A stretch of DNA of 64,000 nt, from positions 105,001 to 169,000 of the forward strand of contig JAUJYZ010000404.1 of the NCBI GenBank assembly GCA_033675265.1, written 5' to 3'. How positions within the stretch are numbered: the stretch's first letter is position 1; every line of letters begins with the position of its first letter. Of this stretch, positions 53,301 through 64,000 are shown piece after piece. The notes under the pieces were generated by a model, which saw only the letters and a list, made by a program, of their open reading frames with translations, had not been told where the DNA came from and searched no databases. Both the position numbers and the translations under genes were made by a program. The DNA is from Actinostola sp. cb2023. Its lineage: Eukaryota > Cnidaria > Anthozoa > Actiniaria > Actinostolidae.

Positions 53301-56300
53301 ACATTCTAAGGTGCATTTCTCATTTCTTTTTACTGTATCACCTTCATTTGTTTCTATTGTGCTATGATAACATTCTAAGGTGCATTTCTCATTTCTTTTT
53401 ACTGTATCACCTTCATTTGTTTCTATTGTGCTATGATAACATTCTAAGGTGCATTTCTCATTTTTTTTACTGTATCACCTTCATTTGTTTCTATTGTGCT
53501 ATGATAACATTCTAAGGTGCATTTCTCATTTCTTTTTACTGTATCACCTTCATTTGTTTCTATTGTGCTATGATAACATTCTAAGGTGCATTTCTCATTT
53601 CTTTTTACTGTATCACCTTCATTTGTTTCTATTGTGCTATGATAACATTCTAAGGTGCATTTCTCATTTCTTTTTACTGTATCACCTTCATTTGTTTCTA
53701 TTGTGCTATGATAACATTCTAAGGTGCATTTCTCATTTCTTTTTACTGTATCACCTTCATTTGTTTCTATTGTGCTATGATAACATTCTAAGGTGCATTT
53801 CTCATTTCTTTTTACTGTATCACCTTCATTTGTTTCTATTGTGCTATGATAACATTCTAAGGTGCATTTCTCATTTCTTTTTACTGTATCACCTTCATTT
53901 GTTTCTATTGTGCTATGATAACATTCTAAGGTGCATTTCTCATTTCTTTTTACTGTATCACCTTCATTTGTTTCTATTGTGCTATGATAACATTCTAAGG
54001 TGCATTTCTCATTTCTTTTTACTGTATCACCTTCATTTGTTTCTATTGTGCTATGATAACATTCTAAGGTGCATTTCTCATTTCTTTTTACTGTATCACC
54101 TTCATTTGTTTCTATTGTGCTATGATAACATTCTAAGGTGCATTTCTCATTTCTTTTTACTGTATCACCTTCATTTGTTTCTATTGTGCTATGATAACAT
54201 TCTAAGGTGCATTTCTCATTTCTTTTTACTGTATCACCTTCATTTGTTTCTACTGTGCTATGATAACATTCTAAGGTGCATTTCTCATTTCTTTTTACTG
54301 TATCACCTTCATTTGTTTCTATTGTGCTATGATAACATTCTAAGGTGCATTTCTCATTTCTTTTTACTGTATCACCTTCATTTGTTTCTATTGTGCTATG
54401 ATAACATTCTAAGGTGCATTTCTCATTTCTTTTTACTGTATCACCTTCATTTGTTTCTATTGTGCTATGATAACATTCTAAGGTGCATTTCTCATTTCTT
54501 TTTACTGTATCACCTTCATTTGTTTCTATTGTGCTATGATAACATTCTAAGGTGCATTTCTCATTTCTTTTTACTGTATCACCTCATTCATTTGTTTCTA
54601 TTGTGCTATGATAACATTCTAAGGTGCATTTCTCATTTCTTTTTACTGTATCACCTTCATTTGTTTCTATTGTGCTATGATAACATTCTAAGGTGCATTT
54701 CTCATTTCTTTTTACTGTATCACCTTCATTTGTTTCTATTGTGCTATGATAACATTCTAAGGTGCATTTCTCATTTCTTTTTACTGTATCACCTTCATTT
54801 GTTTCTATTGTGCTATGATAACATTCTAAGGTGCATTTCTCATTTCTTTTTACTGTATCACCTTCATTTGTTTCTATTGTGCTATGATAACATTCTAAGG
54901 TGCATTTCTCATTTCTTTTTACTGTATCACCTTCATTTGTTTCTATTGTGCTATGATAACATTCTAAGGTGCATTTCTCATTTCTTTTTACTGTATCACC
55001 TTCATTTGTTTCTATTGTGCTATGATAACATTCTAAGGTGCATTTCTCATTTCTTTTTACTGTATCACCTTCATTTGTTTCTATTGTGCTATGATAACAT
55101 TCTAAGGTGCATTTCTCATTTCTTTTTACTGTATCACCTTCATTTGTTTCTATTGTGCTATGATAACATTCTAAGGTGCATTTCTCATTTCTTTTTACTG
55201 TATCACCTTCATTTGTTTCTATTGTGCTATGATAACATTCTAAGGTGCATTTCTCATTTCTTTTTACTGTATCACCTTCATTTGTTTCTATTGTGCTATG
55301 ATAACATATGATAACATTCTAAGGTGCATTTCTCATTTCTTTTTACTGTATCACCTTCATTTGTTTCTATTGTGCTATGATAACATTCTAAGGTGCATTT
55401 CTCATTTCTTTTTACTGTATCACCTTCATTTGTTTCTATTGTGCTATGATAACATTCTAAGGTGCATTTCTCATTTCTTTTTACTGTATCACCTTCATTT
55501 GTTTCTATTGTGCTATGATAACATTCTAAGGTGCATTTCTCATTTCTTTTTACTGTATCACCTTCATTTGTTTCTATTGTGATATGATAACATTCTAAGG
55601 TGCATTTCTCATTTCTTTTTACTGTATCACCTTCATTTGTTTCTATTGTGCTATGATAACATTCTCTGCAAGGTGCATTTCTCATTTCTTTTTACTGTAT
55701 CACCTTCATTTGTTTCTACTGTGCTATGATAACATTCTAAGGTGCATTTCTCATTTCTTTTTACTGTATCACCTTCATTTGTTTCTATTGTGCTATGATA
55801 ACATTCTAAGGTGCATTTCTCATTTCTTTTTACTGTATCACCTTCATTTGTTTCTATTGTGCTATGATAACATTCTAAGGTGCATTTCTCATTTCTTTTT
55901 ACTGTATCACCTTCATTTGTTTCTACTGTGCTATGATAACATTCTAAGGTGCATTTCTCATTTCTTTTTACTGTATCACCTTCATTTGTTTCTATTGTGC
56001 TATGATAACATTCTAAGGTGCATTTCTCATTTCTTTTTACTGTATCACCTTCATTTGTTTCTATTGTGCTATGATAACATTCTAAGGTGCATTTCTCATT
56101 TCTTTTTACTGTATCACCTTCATTTGTTTCTATTGTGCTATGATAACATTCTAAGGTGCATTTCTCATTTCTTTTTACTGTATCACCTTCATTTGTTTCT
56201 ACTGTGCTATGATAACATTCTAAGGTGCATTTCTCATTTCTTTTTACTGTATCACCTTCATTTGTTTCTATTGTGCTATGATAACATTCTAAGGTGCATT

Positions 56301-56791
56301 TCTCATTTCTTTTTACTGTATCACCTTCATTTGTTTCTACTGTGCTATGATAACATTCTAAGGTGCATTTCTCATTTCTTTTTACTGTATCACCTTCATT
56401 TGTTTCTATTGTGCTATGATAACATTCTAAGGTGCATTTTCATTTCTTTTTACTGTATCACCTTCATTTGTTTCTATTGTGCTATGATAACATTCTAAGG
56501 TGCATTTCTCATTTCTTTTTTACTGTATCACCTTCATTTGTTTCTACTGTGCTATGATAACATTCTAAGGTGATAACATTCTAAGGTGGATTTCTCATTT
56601 CTCATTTCATTTCTTTTTACTGTATCACCTTCATTTGTTTCTATTGTGCTATGATAACATTCTAAGGTGCATTTCTCATTTCTTTTTACTGTATCACCTT
56701 CATTTGTTTCTACTGTGCTATGATAACATTCTAAGGTGCATTTCTCATTTCTTTTTACTGTATCACCTTCATTTGTTTCTATTGTGCTATG
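50395..56791. repeat. 69-bp satellite array, left block, about 93 copies
   Basis: Head-to-tail units of 69 bp containing TGTATCACCTTCATTTG, TGTGCTATGATAACATTC and AAGGTGCATTTCTCATTTC. Copies are nearly identical; differences are mostly a T/C switch (CTATTG or CTACTG) and small indels (for example at 51061, 52400, 52575, 55306, 55666, 56570). Because 69 is a multiple of 3 and the unit lacks stops in one frame on each strand, long ORFs appear on both strands; these are artefacts of periodicity. It probably lies in an intron of the gene starting at 49632, or between genes. Confidence 0.97.
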
Positions 56792-56907
56792 TTAACTTGT
56801 CGAGCAGAGGGGTGGGATGTAGGTGCCTTCACTACAGCAGAATTCCCGGCAATAAGCAACAAGCCAATAAGGAGGTAACCATGGCAACCTAGCCACAGGT
56901 CACCCCC
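56792..56907 (-). repeat. Split direct repeat B2, 3' end of the element
   Basis: 116 bp, same start as B1 (TTAACTTGTCG). The left neighbour is the satellite base G at 56791, with no duplication of target bases. Confidence 0.93.
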
Positions 56908-56997
56908 TTCATGGGCACCTTGTCACACTGATTTCTCAGTGGAAAACTTGTTATACTTACCACTCCTTCTTCTATCAATGGCGGCTGGGTGGGTGGG

Positions 56998-57172
56998 GCA
57001 ACAGCAAAAACCCACAAGCTAACCAGCAATGGCAGAGCAAAGCAACGAGCAATGGCGGAGCAAGCGGCATGCGAGCAACGTGGCGAGCAACTGAGCCAGG
57101 CGCATGCGCAGTACCAATGATACCGCTGACCTGGCATCTCTCCTAGTTAACTTTGCTTACTAGTAACCACAT
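56998..57172 (-). repeat. Split direct repeat A2
   Basis: 175-bp copy of A1. A 90-bp unique spacer (56908-56997) separates it from B2. It would template the joined circle junction in the DIRS-type replication model. Confidence 0.92.
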
Positions 57173-57288
57173 TTAACTTGTCGAGCAGAGGGGTGGGATG
57201 TAGGTGCCTTCACTACAGCAGAATTCCCGGCAATAAGCAACAAGCCAATAAGGAGGTAACCATGGCAACCTAGCCACAGGTCACCCCC
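57173..57288 (-). repeat. Split direct repeat B1
   Basis: 116 bp, matching B2 at 56792-56907. Directly abuts A2 at 57172/57173. Begins TTAACTTGTCGAGCAGAGG on the plus strand. Confidence 0.93.
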
Positions 57289-57475
57289 CAAGATATCCAA
57301 TTCCAAGCAACTGAAGTGCTTGGAGAAGGTGGACCGTGGCGAGGCCATGGTTATGTCCACCATCCCCAAAACAGAACTCCAAGCACACCATCCCTCAATC
57401 GCGCTATTATCATCATAAGACCCAGAAGTAGACAAACTTACCCAATCATGCCAGTTTTTTTAGAAGAATTTATAA

Positions 57476-58490
57476 TCACGTCACAAGGGGTCTGAATGTA
57501 CTGTTTATATGCGTCACTTCTCCAACGGCCCATAAACTTGGATGAGATGATCTGGGATGCCCACTTTTGCTGCCATGGTTGCAGCACCAAATCCGGAAAC
57601 TATTACTGGAATAGTTTCCTTTACAGCCCGAAGCTTGCAAAATGAATCTCAATCGTTCTGTAACCAATTGACGAGATAACGGCTGTCCGTTCGCCATTAG
57701 AAACAGGGGGCCAGAATTGTTTACCCCGGCGTGTCAAATAGTCTAGAACTGCATGGACTGCGCAGATAGATGAGGACCCTTGGCCAATATAAATGAAACT
57801 TCCTTGGCGAAAAGGATCAGTTTTAGAAGCTTTTATGTTTAAACGCAAGCATGTAGGTAATGTAGCAGAGTCCACAGTCACATCCTCGGCCGATAAGTGA
57901 AACTTGGAGTCGAATGCAGAAAGACTTGGTACTGTAAATTCGGCAGATCTTAGAAACCCGAAATAAGCCATGGTACATGCTGCCCAGAACATGCAGTCAT
58001 TGTAGGCAGTTACATCCAGACTTGACCGTATCAATCTCAAGACTTCACAAGTCACTGGCAATCTCATATTTGTTCTAGCTACTCCTTGCATACGTTTGAT
58101 ACCTCTAACCACCCGCTGCAGTCGTAAACAATTTTGCAATGGATCTGCAAAACCTTGGTCAATATGTAAAGAGCGAACAGCAGACAAATATACTTTAATT
58201 GAAGAGTGTCGCAATGATTCTGCCAACATTGTTGCAAATAAACAAAGTGTCCATTCATCAGCTGGGCATGGAGAGCCAGATGATGAGAGGTGACCACTTG
58301 TATAACAGAAATCAATAAACTTTTTCTGTGCACTAGAATAGCTCCTATGTGTAGACTGGGCTAAACCCTGATGCATGAATGTTAAACAGCGACCTTCTAA
58401 GGAGTTTGAGACAAAAGCGCCAACAGCTGCTGCGGAACTGGTGTCGGAGATTTCTTTGCCAAAGGGGCCAATTGGCGGAAAACCTGCCAA
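57476..58490 (-). pseudogene. Tyrosine recombinase of the Ngaro-type element, catalytic region damaged
   Basis: The N-terminal SAM-like core-binding part is near 58420-58200 (GLAQSTHRSYSSAQKKFIDFC, PADEWTLCLFATML). The catalytic domain follows, with FGFLRSAEFT giving the first Arg and NIKASKTDPFRQG the Lys. The reading frame breaks near 57690 (just after PPVSN) and again near 57590. At the HxxR motif the visible text is SSNSFRI, so the usual His appears as Asn. An extra T in a short T run then shifts the frame before the tyrosine region. The integrase is therefore probably dead in this copy. Confidence 0.88.
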
Positions 58491-59987
58491 TTGAAACGAG
58501 ATAAAGCATCAGCTATGCCATTATGAACTCCTGGTACGTGAACAGCAGAAAACGTAAAACCCCACTGTGCTGCAGCAAGCAGCAAATTTCTCATCAGATG
58601 CATTATATTGGGCTCTTTCGATGTTCTAGCATTCAAAATATACACTACTGACTCATTGTCCACCCTAAAAAGTACTCGCTGGCGGCACCATCGATCCCCC
58701 CAAACATGAGCTGCAACCACCACTGGGAACAGTTCCTTGTATGCGATGGAAAGACCAAACTGGTCAGGAGACCACTGCCCATTAAACCATTCGGACTCCA
58801 CGAAAGCTCCAAAGCCAATGGTACCTGAAGAGTCTGAGCCAACACACACGTTGGGCGGATTCTCCAAGCCGGGAAACAAAAAGAAACTTATTCCATTCCA
58901 CTGGCCAAAGAAATCGAGCCACCATTTCAAGTCTTTTTTGAACTCTGAATTCAGACGAATTGGATGGTTGTCGTTACGGAAGCAACATATCAGGTCAATC
59001 ATACGGCGAAGGAAAGCGCGACCAGGCCATACGACCTTGCATGCGTGGTGGAGCAGACCTATCAACGATTGCAAATTTCTTTCTTGCGACACCATTTATA
59101 TACCCTGACCAAGCTAATAGCAAATCATATATAGCAGAAAATTTTTTCATCAGGAAGACGCGCTGTCTCAGCTACTGTATCCAATTCGATACCAAGAACC
59201 ACCATGCATGATGCTGGGCCCACACATTTTTGAGGGTGCAACGGGAGGCCTAGATCCTTAATCACCGAGGTAGCAATTGACAGATGATTAGCGCATATGG
59301 GTGAATTTGCAGGACCAGCAATAACAAAGTCATCTAAGTAATGCAGGATATCCTCGATTGAATAATTGGATTTCAAAATCCATTCTGCTGCCTCTGCCAC
59401 AGAATTAAAGATGCTAGGGGCAGATCGCAAGCCAAAGGGTAGCACAAGATCAATATAGAACTTTGACCGCCATCTCATTCCGAGCAAATGGCGATCAGCA
59501 GGGTGTACTGGAATATTCCTATAAGCAGTTTCAATGTCAAATTTTGCCAAAAGAGCTCCCTTCCCAAATTTTGTAAGCATGCTGATAATATCATCAATTT
59601 TAATGTATTGAAGAGACCACGCCTCCGCATCAATTCCATCATTTACGCTGTGGCCTGAAGGAGACGATAAAATCAAATAATCAGGCGCCACTTCCCAGGT
59701 TGGCCCTTTTTCGGAATCACGCCAAAACTGCTAATCTGGAGAGGATGAATTGGGCTAGAATCAAAGGGGCCAGCTACCCGTCCTAGCTTAACCTCATTAC
59801 CAAGGTACGCATCAATAACTGCAGCATGCTGATAGGCAGATGGTTTGTTCTTTTTTGCTGCTTTTAAGGAAACAGAGGCATCAAAACCTAGATTGAATCC
59901 TTCTTTAATACCTTGCAAAACTTGTGCAACCATTGCTCTATCTGGGTGGGTTTTTTGTAATTCATGCGAAAACTTTGCATAGTTCAA
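58397..59987 (-). pseudogene. Reverse transcriptase and RNase H of the Ngaro-type element, frameshifted
   Basis: The RT fingers start near 59987 (FGVIPKKGQPGKWRLI). The palm follows at 59690-59125, with AKFDIETAYRNIPVHP holding the first catalytic Asp and HYLDDFVIAGP the YLDD box. RNase H lies at 59095-58397, with CVGSDSSGTIGFGAF, AYKELFPVVVA, RVDNESVVYIL and GIADALSRFNW supplying the acidic residues. Frame changes occur near 59690 and 59150. The end overlaps the recombinase ORF by about 90 bp in another frame, which may be natural in this group. Primes and copies the element RNA to circular DNA in known relatives. Confidence 0.92.
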
Positions 59988-60169
59988 TGGTGAAATGTTT
60001 GCTACTGCCGGAAGGGCTGCACACGATCCTAAAAGAGAACCAATATATTACAAATTGCCTATAGCGTTAACTAGTTTAACTACACATCGCAAATGAGAAC
60101 TGTAACAATGAACAATAGGAAGGTTAATTTTTATATAACATTCTCTAGTTTGTGCTTTTGTTTTCTTTA

Positions 60170-61484
60170 TCATCTCTTCCTTCGCTTCACATCTGAATGC
60201 TCCTCATGACGGCTATGCTCTGATTTGGACGATCTTGAGTAGCAAGAGACACTGCGGTGCTCACCAGAACAGGTGCTACAGGCGTGACGGAAGCGGCACT
60301 GCGTAGAGGGGGCAATGCAACGCCCTGCATTCCACGAATGGCAGATGACTTTGGAGAATTTAGAGCCCTCTGCCTCTTGACCCGATGTAACCGTACTTGA
60401 GGCAGACACCCTCGGGCGTACCTGGCCCCAGCTGTATGGAAGTTATAGAGCTGAACACTCATCGTAGACCAGTTGATTTGCCTCTCAGCCGCTGCTTGCT
60501 CCCTGAACTCTTTGTCATAGTTTAGCCATGCACTGCCGCTAAACTGGCGATAAGTACGTAAAATGAGCAGCTTATACTTTATCAAGTCCACCCAGCGGTT
60601 TGGGAAAATAAGACCCCAAGATAAGTGAGAAGATTGTAAAGGCCTCCAACCATGTGACAATATCGTTTATCTGGCGTTTGTTCTTTTTAGGGGTAGGAGA
60701 GAACACCAAACGTCCTTCGAACATCAACTGCGGTTCTGGCTCGTTAAAGGAGATGTTCTCGGGTAATAGATCTTCAAAATTTACGTACTTGCCAAGTATT
60801 ATTTTATTGAGATACAACTTTGTATGGCACGGGGGAATAACCCGGGCCGATTACGAAGGGCTGCTGAAAGGTTGGAGCCAATCCGGGCGACTGTATAACG
60901 CTTTCGAGTGTAGAACTTCCCGCGGCGCTATTTAGAGCCGCCGATTGATGTGAAGCGAACGGTGACACAAATGACGGCACAACAAGGGTATTGAACGTAC
61001 CTGAACTGGCTGAAGAAGACGACGCAGGAATGCCGGTTGCCGAACCCATAGGCATAGTAGCGGCCACATGTGTAGGATTTGGTGCGATATTTGTCGCTGA
61101 TGGCCATGGTAAGGTTGTTCCTGCTTGACCAAGAAGGGCCGCCTGTTCGGCGATGGAATTTGTCCTTGTAGTTGTAGCCAAAGGTCCAGCCAACGGCAAA
61201 GGGGTGCTGGTCGCCACAATGCTTGGTACCGGCAGCGATGGCGCGATTCCCGCCGAAAGTAATGCCGAGTTTACCATCGAGGACAACGGGGCCTTCATCG
61301 CTTCAATTAACGAGGCGATTAATTCCGAAGATGCCACGGTACCCGAAGGCGAAGCAGGAGTGACCGTGGGCGAAGCCGCCACCAAAGAAGTACAAGTGGT
61401 AGTGGTAGTGGTAGGTGAATCGGTCGATGAACTTGAAGACGACGGGATGAAACTGTCCCTGCTGTTTCTCGTCTCTCGAGGCAT
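60170..61484 (-). pseudogene. Gag-like ORF1 of the Ngaro-type element, frameshifted
   Basis: Reading passes through three frame changes (near 60810, 60610 and 60420). The first 200 or so residues are Ser/Thr/Pro/Ala-rich low complexity (61484-60804). The middle contains a conserved-looking helical block (WLEAFTIFSLILGSYFP, then FRTYRQFSGSAWL-like text near 60550). The C-terminal part (60409-60170) has a Cys/His cluster around NAGRC, QCRFRHACSTC and HRSVSC, like a nucleic-acid-binding zinc finger, and a basic tail. Position before the polymerase suggests a nucleocapsid role; this is inference. Confidence 0.75.
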
Positions 61485-61615
61485 GATTCCTATTAAACCA
61501 AATACTCCCCAAAGATAACTTCGCTTTTAAAAGGCAGATCACCTTCATTTGTTTCTATTGCTATGTAGTTGTACAGGCAATCACTTTGCAGAAATTCGGA
61601 ACCAACCAGGCGAAA

Positions 61616-61790
61616 GCAACAGCAAAAACCCACAAGCTAACCAGCAATGGCAGAGCAAAGCAACGAGCAATGGCGGAGCAAGCGGCATGCGAGCAACGTG
61701 GCGAGCAACTGAGCCAGGCGCATGCGCAGTACCAATGATACCGCTGACCTGGCATCTCTCCTAGTTAACTTTGCTTACTAGTAACCACAT
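61616..61790 (-). repeat. Split direct repeat A1 of the Ngaro-type element
   Basis: 175 bp, matching A2 at 56998-57172. Forms the 5' end of the element in its own orientation. The outer edge is AACCACAT next to the satellite base A at 61791. Confidence 0.93.
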
Positions 61791-64000
61791 ATAACATTCT
61801 AAGGTGCATTTCTCATTTCTTTTTACTGTATCACCTTCATTTGTTTCTACTGTGCTATGATAACATTCTAAGGTGCATTTCTCATTTCTTTTTACTGTAT
61901 CACCTTCATTTGTTTCTACTGTGCTATGATAACATTCTAAGGTGCATTTCTCATTTCTTTTTACTGTATCACCTTCATTTGTTTCTATTGTGCTATGATA
62001 ACATTCTAAGGTGCATTTCTCATTTCTTTTTACTGTATCACCTTCATTTGTTTCTACTGTGCTATGATAACATGATAACATTCTAAGGTGCATTTCTCAT
62101 TTCTTTTTACTGTATCACCTTCATTTGTTTCTATTGTGCTATGATAACATTCTAAGGTGCATTTCTCATTTCTTTTTACTGTATCACCTTCATTTGTTTC
62201 TATTGTGCTATGATAACATTCTAAGGTGCATTTCTCATTTCTTTTTACTGTATCACCTTCATTTGTTTCTACTGTGCTATGATAACATTCTAAGGTGCAT
62301 TTCTCATTTCTTTTTACTGTATCACCTTCATTTGTTTCTATTGTGCTATGATAACATTCTAAGGTGCATTTCTCATTTCTTTTTACTGTATCACCTTCAT
62401 TGTTTTTCTACTGTGCTATGATAACATTCTAAGGTGCATTTCTCATTTCTTTTTACTGTATCACCTTCATTTGTTTCTATTGTGCTATGACAACATTCTA
62501 AGGTGCATTTCTCATTTCTCTTTACTGTATCACCTTCATTTGTTTCTATTGTGCTATGATAACATTCTAAGGTGCATTTCTCATTTCTTTTTACTGTATC
62601 ACCTTCATTTGTTTCTACTGTGCTATGATAACATTCTAAGGTGCATTTCTCATTTCTTTTTACTGTATCACCTTCATTTGTTTCTATTGTGCTATGATAA
62701 CATTCTAAGGTGCATTTCTCATTTCTTTTTACTGTATCACCTTCATTTGTTTCTACTGTGCTATGATAACATTCTAAGGTGCATTTCTCATTTCTTTTTA
62801 CTGTATCACCTTCATTTGTTTCTATTGTGCTATGATAACATTCTAAGGTGCATTTCTCATTTCTTTTTACTGTATCACCTTCATTTGTTTCTACTGTGCT
62901 ATGATAACATTCTAAGGTGCATTTCTCATTTCTTTTTACTGTATCACCTTCATTTGTTTCTATTGTGCTATGATAACATTCTAAGGTGCATTTCTCATTT
63001 CTTTTTACTGTATCACCTTCATTTGTTTCTATTGTGCTATGATAACATTCTAAGGTGCATTTCTCATTTCTTTTTACTGTATCACCTTCATTTGTTTCTA
63101 CTGTGCTATGATAACATTCTAAGGTGCATTTCTCATTTCTTTTTACTGTATCACCTTCATTTGTTTCTATTGTGCTATGATAACATTCTAAGGTGCATTT
63201 CTCATTTCTTTTTACTGTATCACCTTCATTTGTTTCTACTGTGCTATGATAACATTCTAAGGTGCATTTCTCATTTCTTTTTACTGTATCACCTTCATTT
63301 GTTTCTACTGTGCTATGATAACATTCTAAGGTGCATTTCTCATTTCTTTTTACTGTATCACCTTCATTTGTTTCTATTGTGCTATGATAACATTCTAAGG
63401 TGCATTTCTCATTTCTTTTTACTGTATCACCTTCATTTGTTTCTATTGTGCTATGATAACATTCTAAGGTGCATTTCTCATTTCTTTTTACTGTATCACC
63501 TTCATTTGTTTCTATTGTGCTATAATGATAACATTCTAAGGTGCATTTCTCATTTCTTTTTACTGTATCACCTTCATTTGTTTCTACTGTGCTATGATAA
63601 CATTCTAAGGTGCATTTCTCATTTCTTTTTACTGTATCACCTTCATTTGTTTCTACTGTGCTATGATAACATTCTAAGGTGCATTTCTCATTTCTTTTTA
63701 CTGTATCACCTTCATTTGTTTCTATTGTGCTATGATAACATTCTAAGGTGCATTTCTCATTTCTTTTTACTGTATCACCTTCATTTGTTTCTACTGTGCT
63801 ATGATAACATTCTAAGGTGCATTTCTCATTTCTTTTTACTGTATCACCTTCATTTGTTTCTATTGTGCTATGATAACATTCTAAGGTGCATTTCTCATTT
63901 CTTTTTACTGTATCACCTTCATTTGTTTCTACTGTGCTATGATAACATTCTAAGGTGCATTTCTCATTTCTTTTTACTGTATCACCTTCATTTGTTTCTA
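61791..64000. repeat. 69-bp satellite array, right block, about 32 copies, runs off window
   Basis: Same unit and orientation as 50395-56791, resuming exactly at the next base of the unit after the retrotransposon. About half of the copies carry the C variant (CTACTG), far more than in the left block. The array continues past position 64000. Confidence 0.97.

Larger units (their letters stand above)
56792..61790 (-). mobile_element. Ngaro-type (DIRS order) tyrosine-recombinase retrotransposon, full length, decayed ORFs
   Basis: A 4,999-bp element inserted in the 69-bp satellite. Read on the minus strand it has A1 (61790-61616), a gag-like ORF, reverse transcriptase with RNase H, tyrosine recombinase, then B1 (57288-57173), A2 (57172-56998), a 90-bp spacer and B2 (56907-56792). 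The two A copies are both 175 bp and the two B copies both 116 bp, and appear identical or nearly so. The satellite resumes at the base where it stopped (GCTATG|ATAACATT) with no target-site duplication, as expected for recombinase-mediated integration. The B1-A2 junction (ACCACAT|TTAACTTG) joins the same bases that form the two outer ends. All ORFs carry frame breaks, so this copy is probably inactive unless the breaks are sequencing errors. Confidence 0.93.

Noticed and set aside
50549..56498. Long ORFs (up to 620 codons) as a repetitive-protein gene
   Set aside because: They follow from a 69-bp unit that is a multiple of three and lacks stops. Frames break at array indels and are open on both strands.

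Overview
This window is animal nuclear DNA. The genes are split by GT-AG introns, two encode conserved eukaryotic proteins (SF3B3 and mitochondrial GCSH), non-coding DNA is AT-rich, and about a third of the window is tandem repeat with many nested transposons. The repeat content (a Ngaro-type tyrosine-recombinase retrotransposon, CGGBP1-like hAT remains, many foldback MITEs) and the degree of SF3B3 divergence suggest a marine invertebrate, perhaps a cnidarian or sponge. The species cannot be fixed from the sequence alone.

Layout. (1) 1-20.9 kb, minus strand: the first 18 coding exons (746 codons) of splicing factor SF3B3, running off the left edge. Its introns hold a GTAG/GATA microsatellite, a GGAAT-like repeat, a 71-bp minisatellite split by a 3.36-kb inverted repeat, a 5'-truncated LINE and many MITEs. 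(2) About 20.93-21.06 kb: a short head-to-head promoter interval. (3) 21.07-45.0 kb, plus strand: all five coding exons of GCSH, the glycine cleavage H protein. Intron 1 (16.7 kb) is mostly an 11-kb 80/87-bp minisatellite. Intron 3 holds a hAT-like element with a nested Mutator-like MITE. (4) 47.2-48.8 kb, plus: a two-exon gene for a 292-residue protein I do not recognise, with a basic N-terminus and a predicted coiled coil. (5) 49.6 kb, plus: a first exon encoding a signal peptide; the rest of that gene is not visible. (6) 50.4-64.0 kb: a 69-bp satellite, about 125 copies in view and running off the right edge, interrupted by a 4,999-bp Ngaro-type element with an A1-ORFs-B1-A2-B2 split-repeat layout and no target-site duplication.

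The genes are housekeeping and unrelated: SF3B3 acts in the U2 snRNP, GCSH in mitochondrial glycine catabolism. What stands out is the repeat architecture: clean nested insertions with readable target-site duplications, a higher-order duplication inside the 80-bp array, a variant gradient along the 69-bp array, and a LINE flanked by a 121-bp direct repeat. I found no CRISPR, rRNA or confident tRNA gene, and no evidence for a new defence or enzymatic system.
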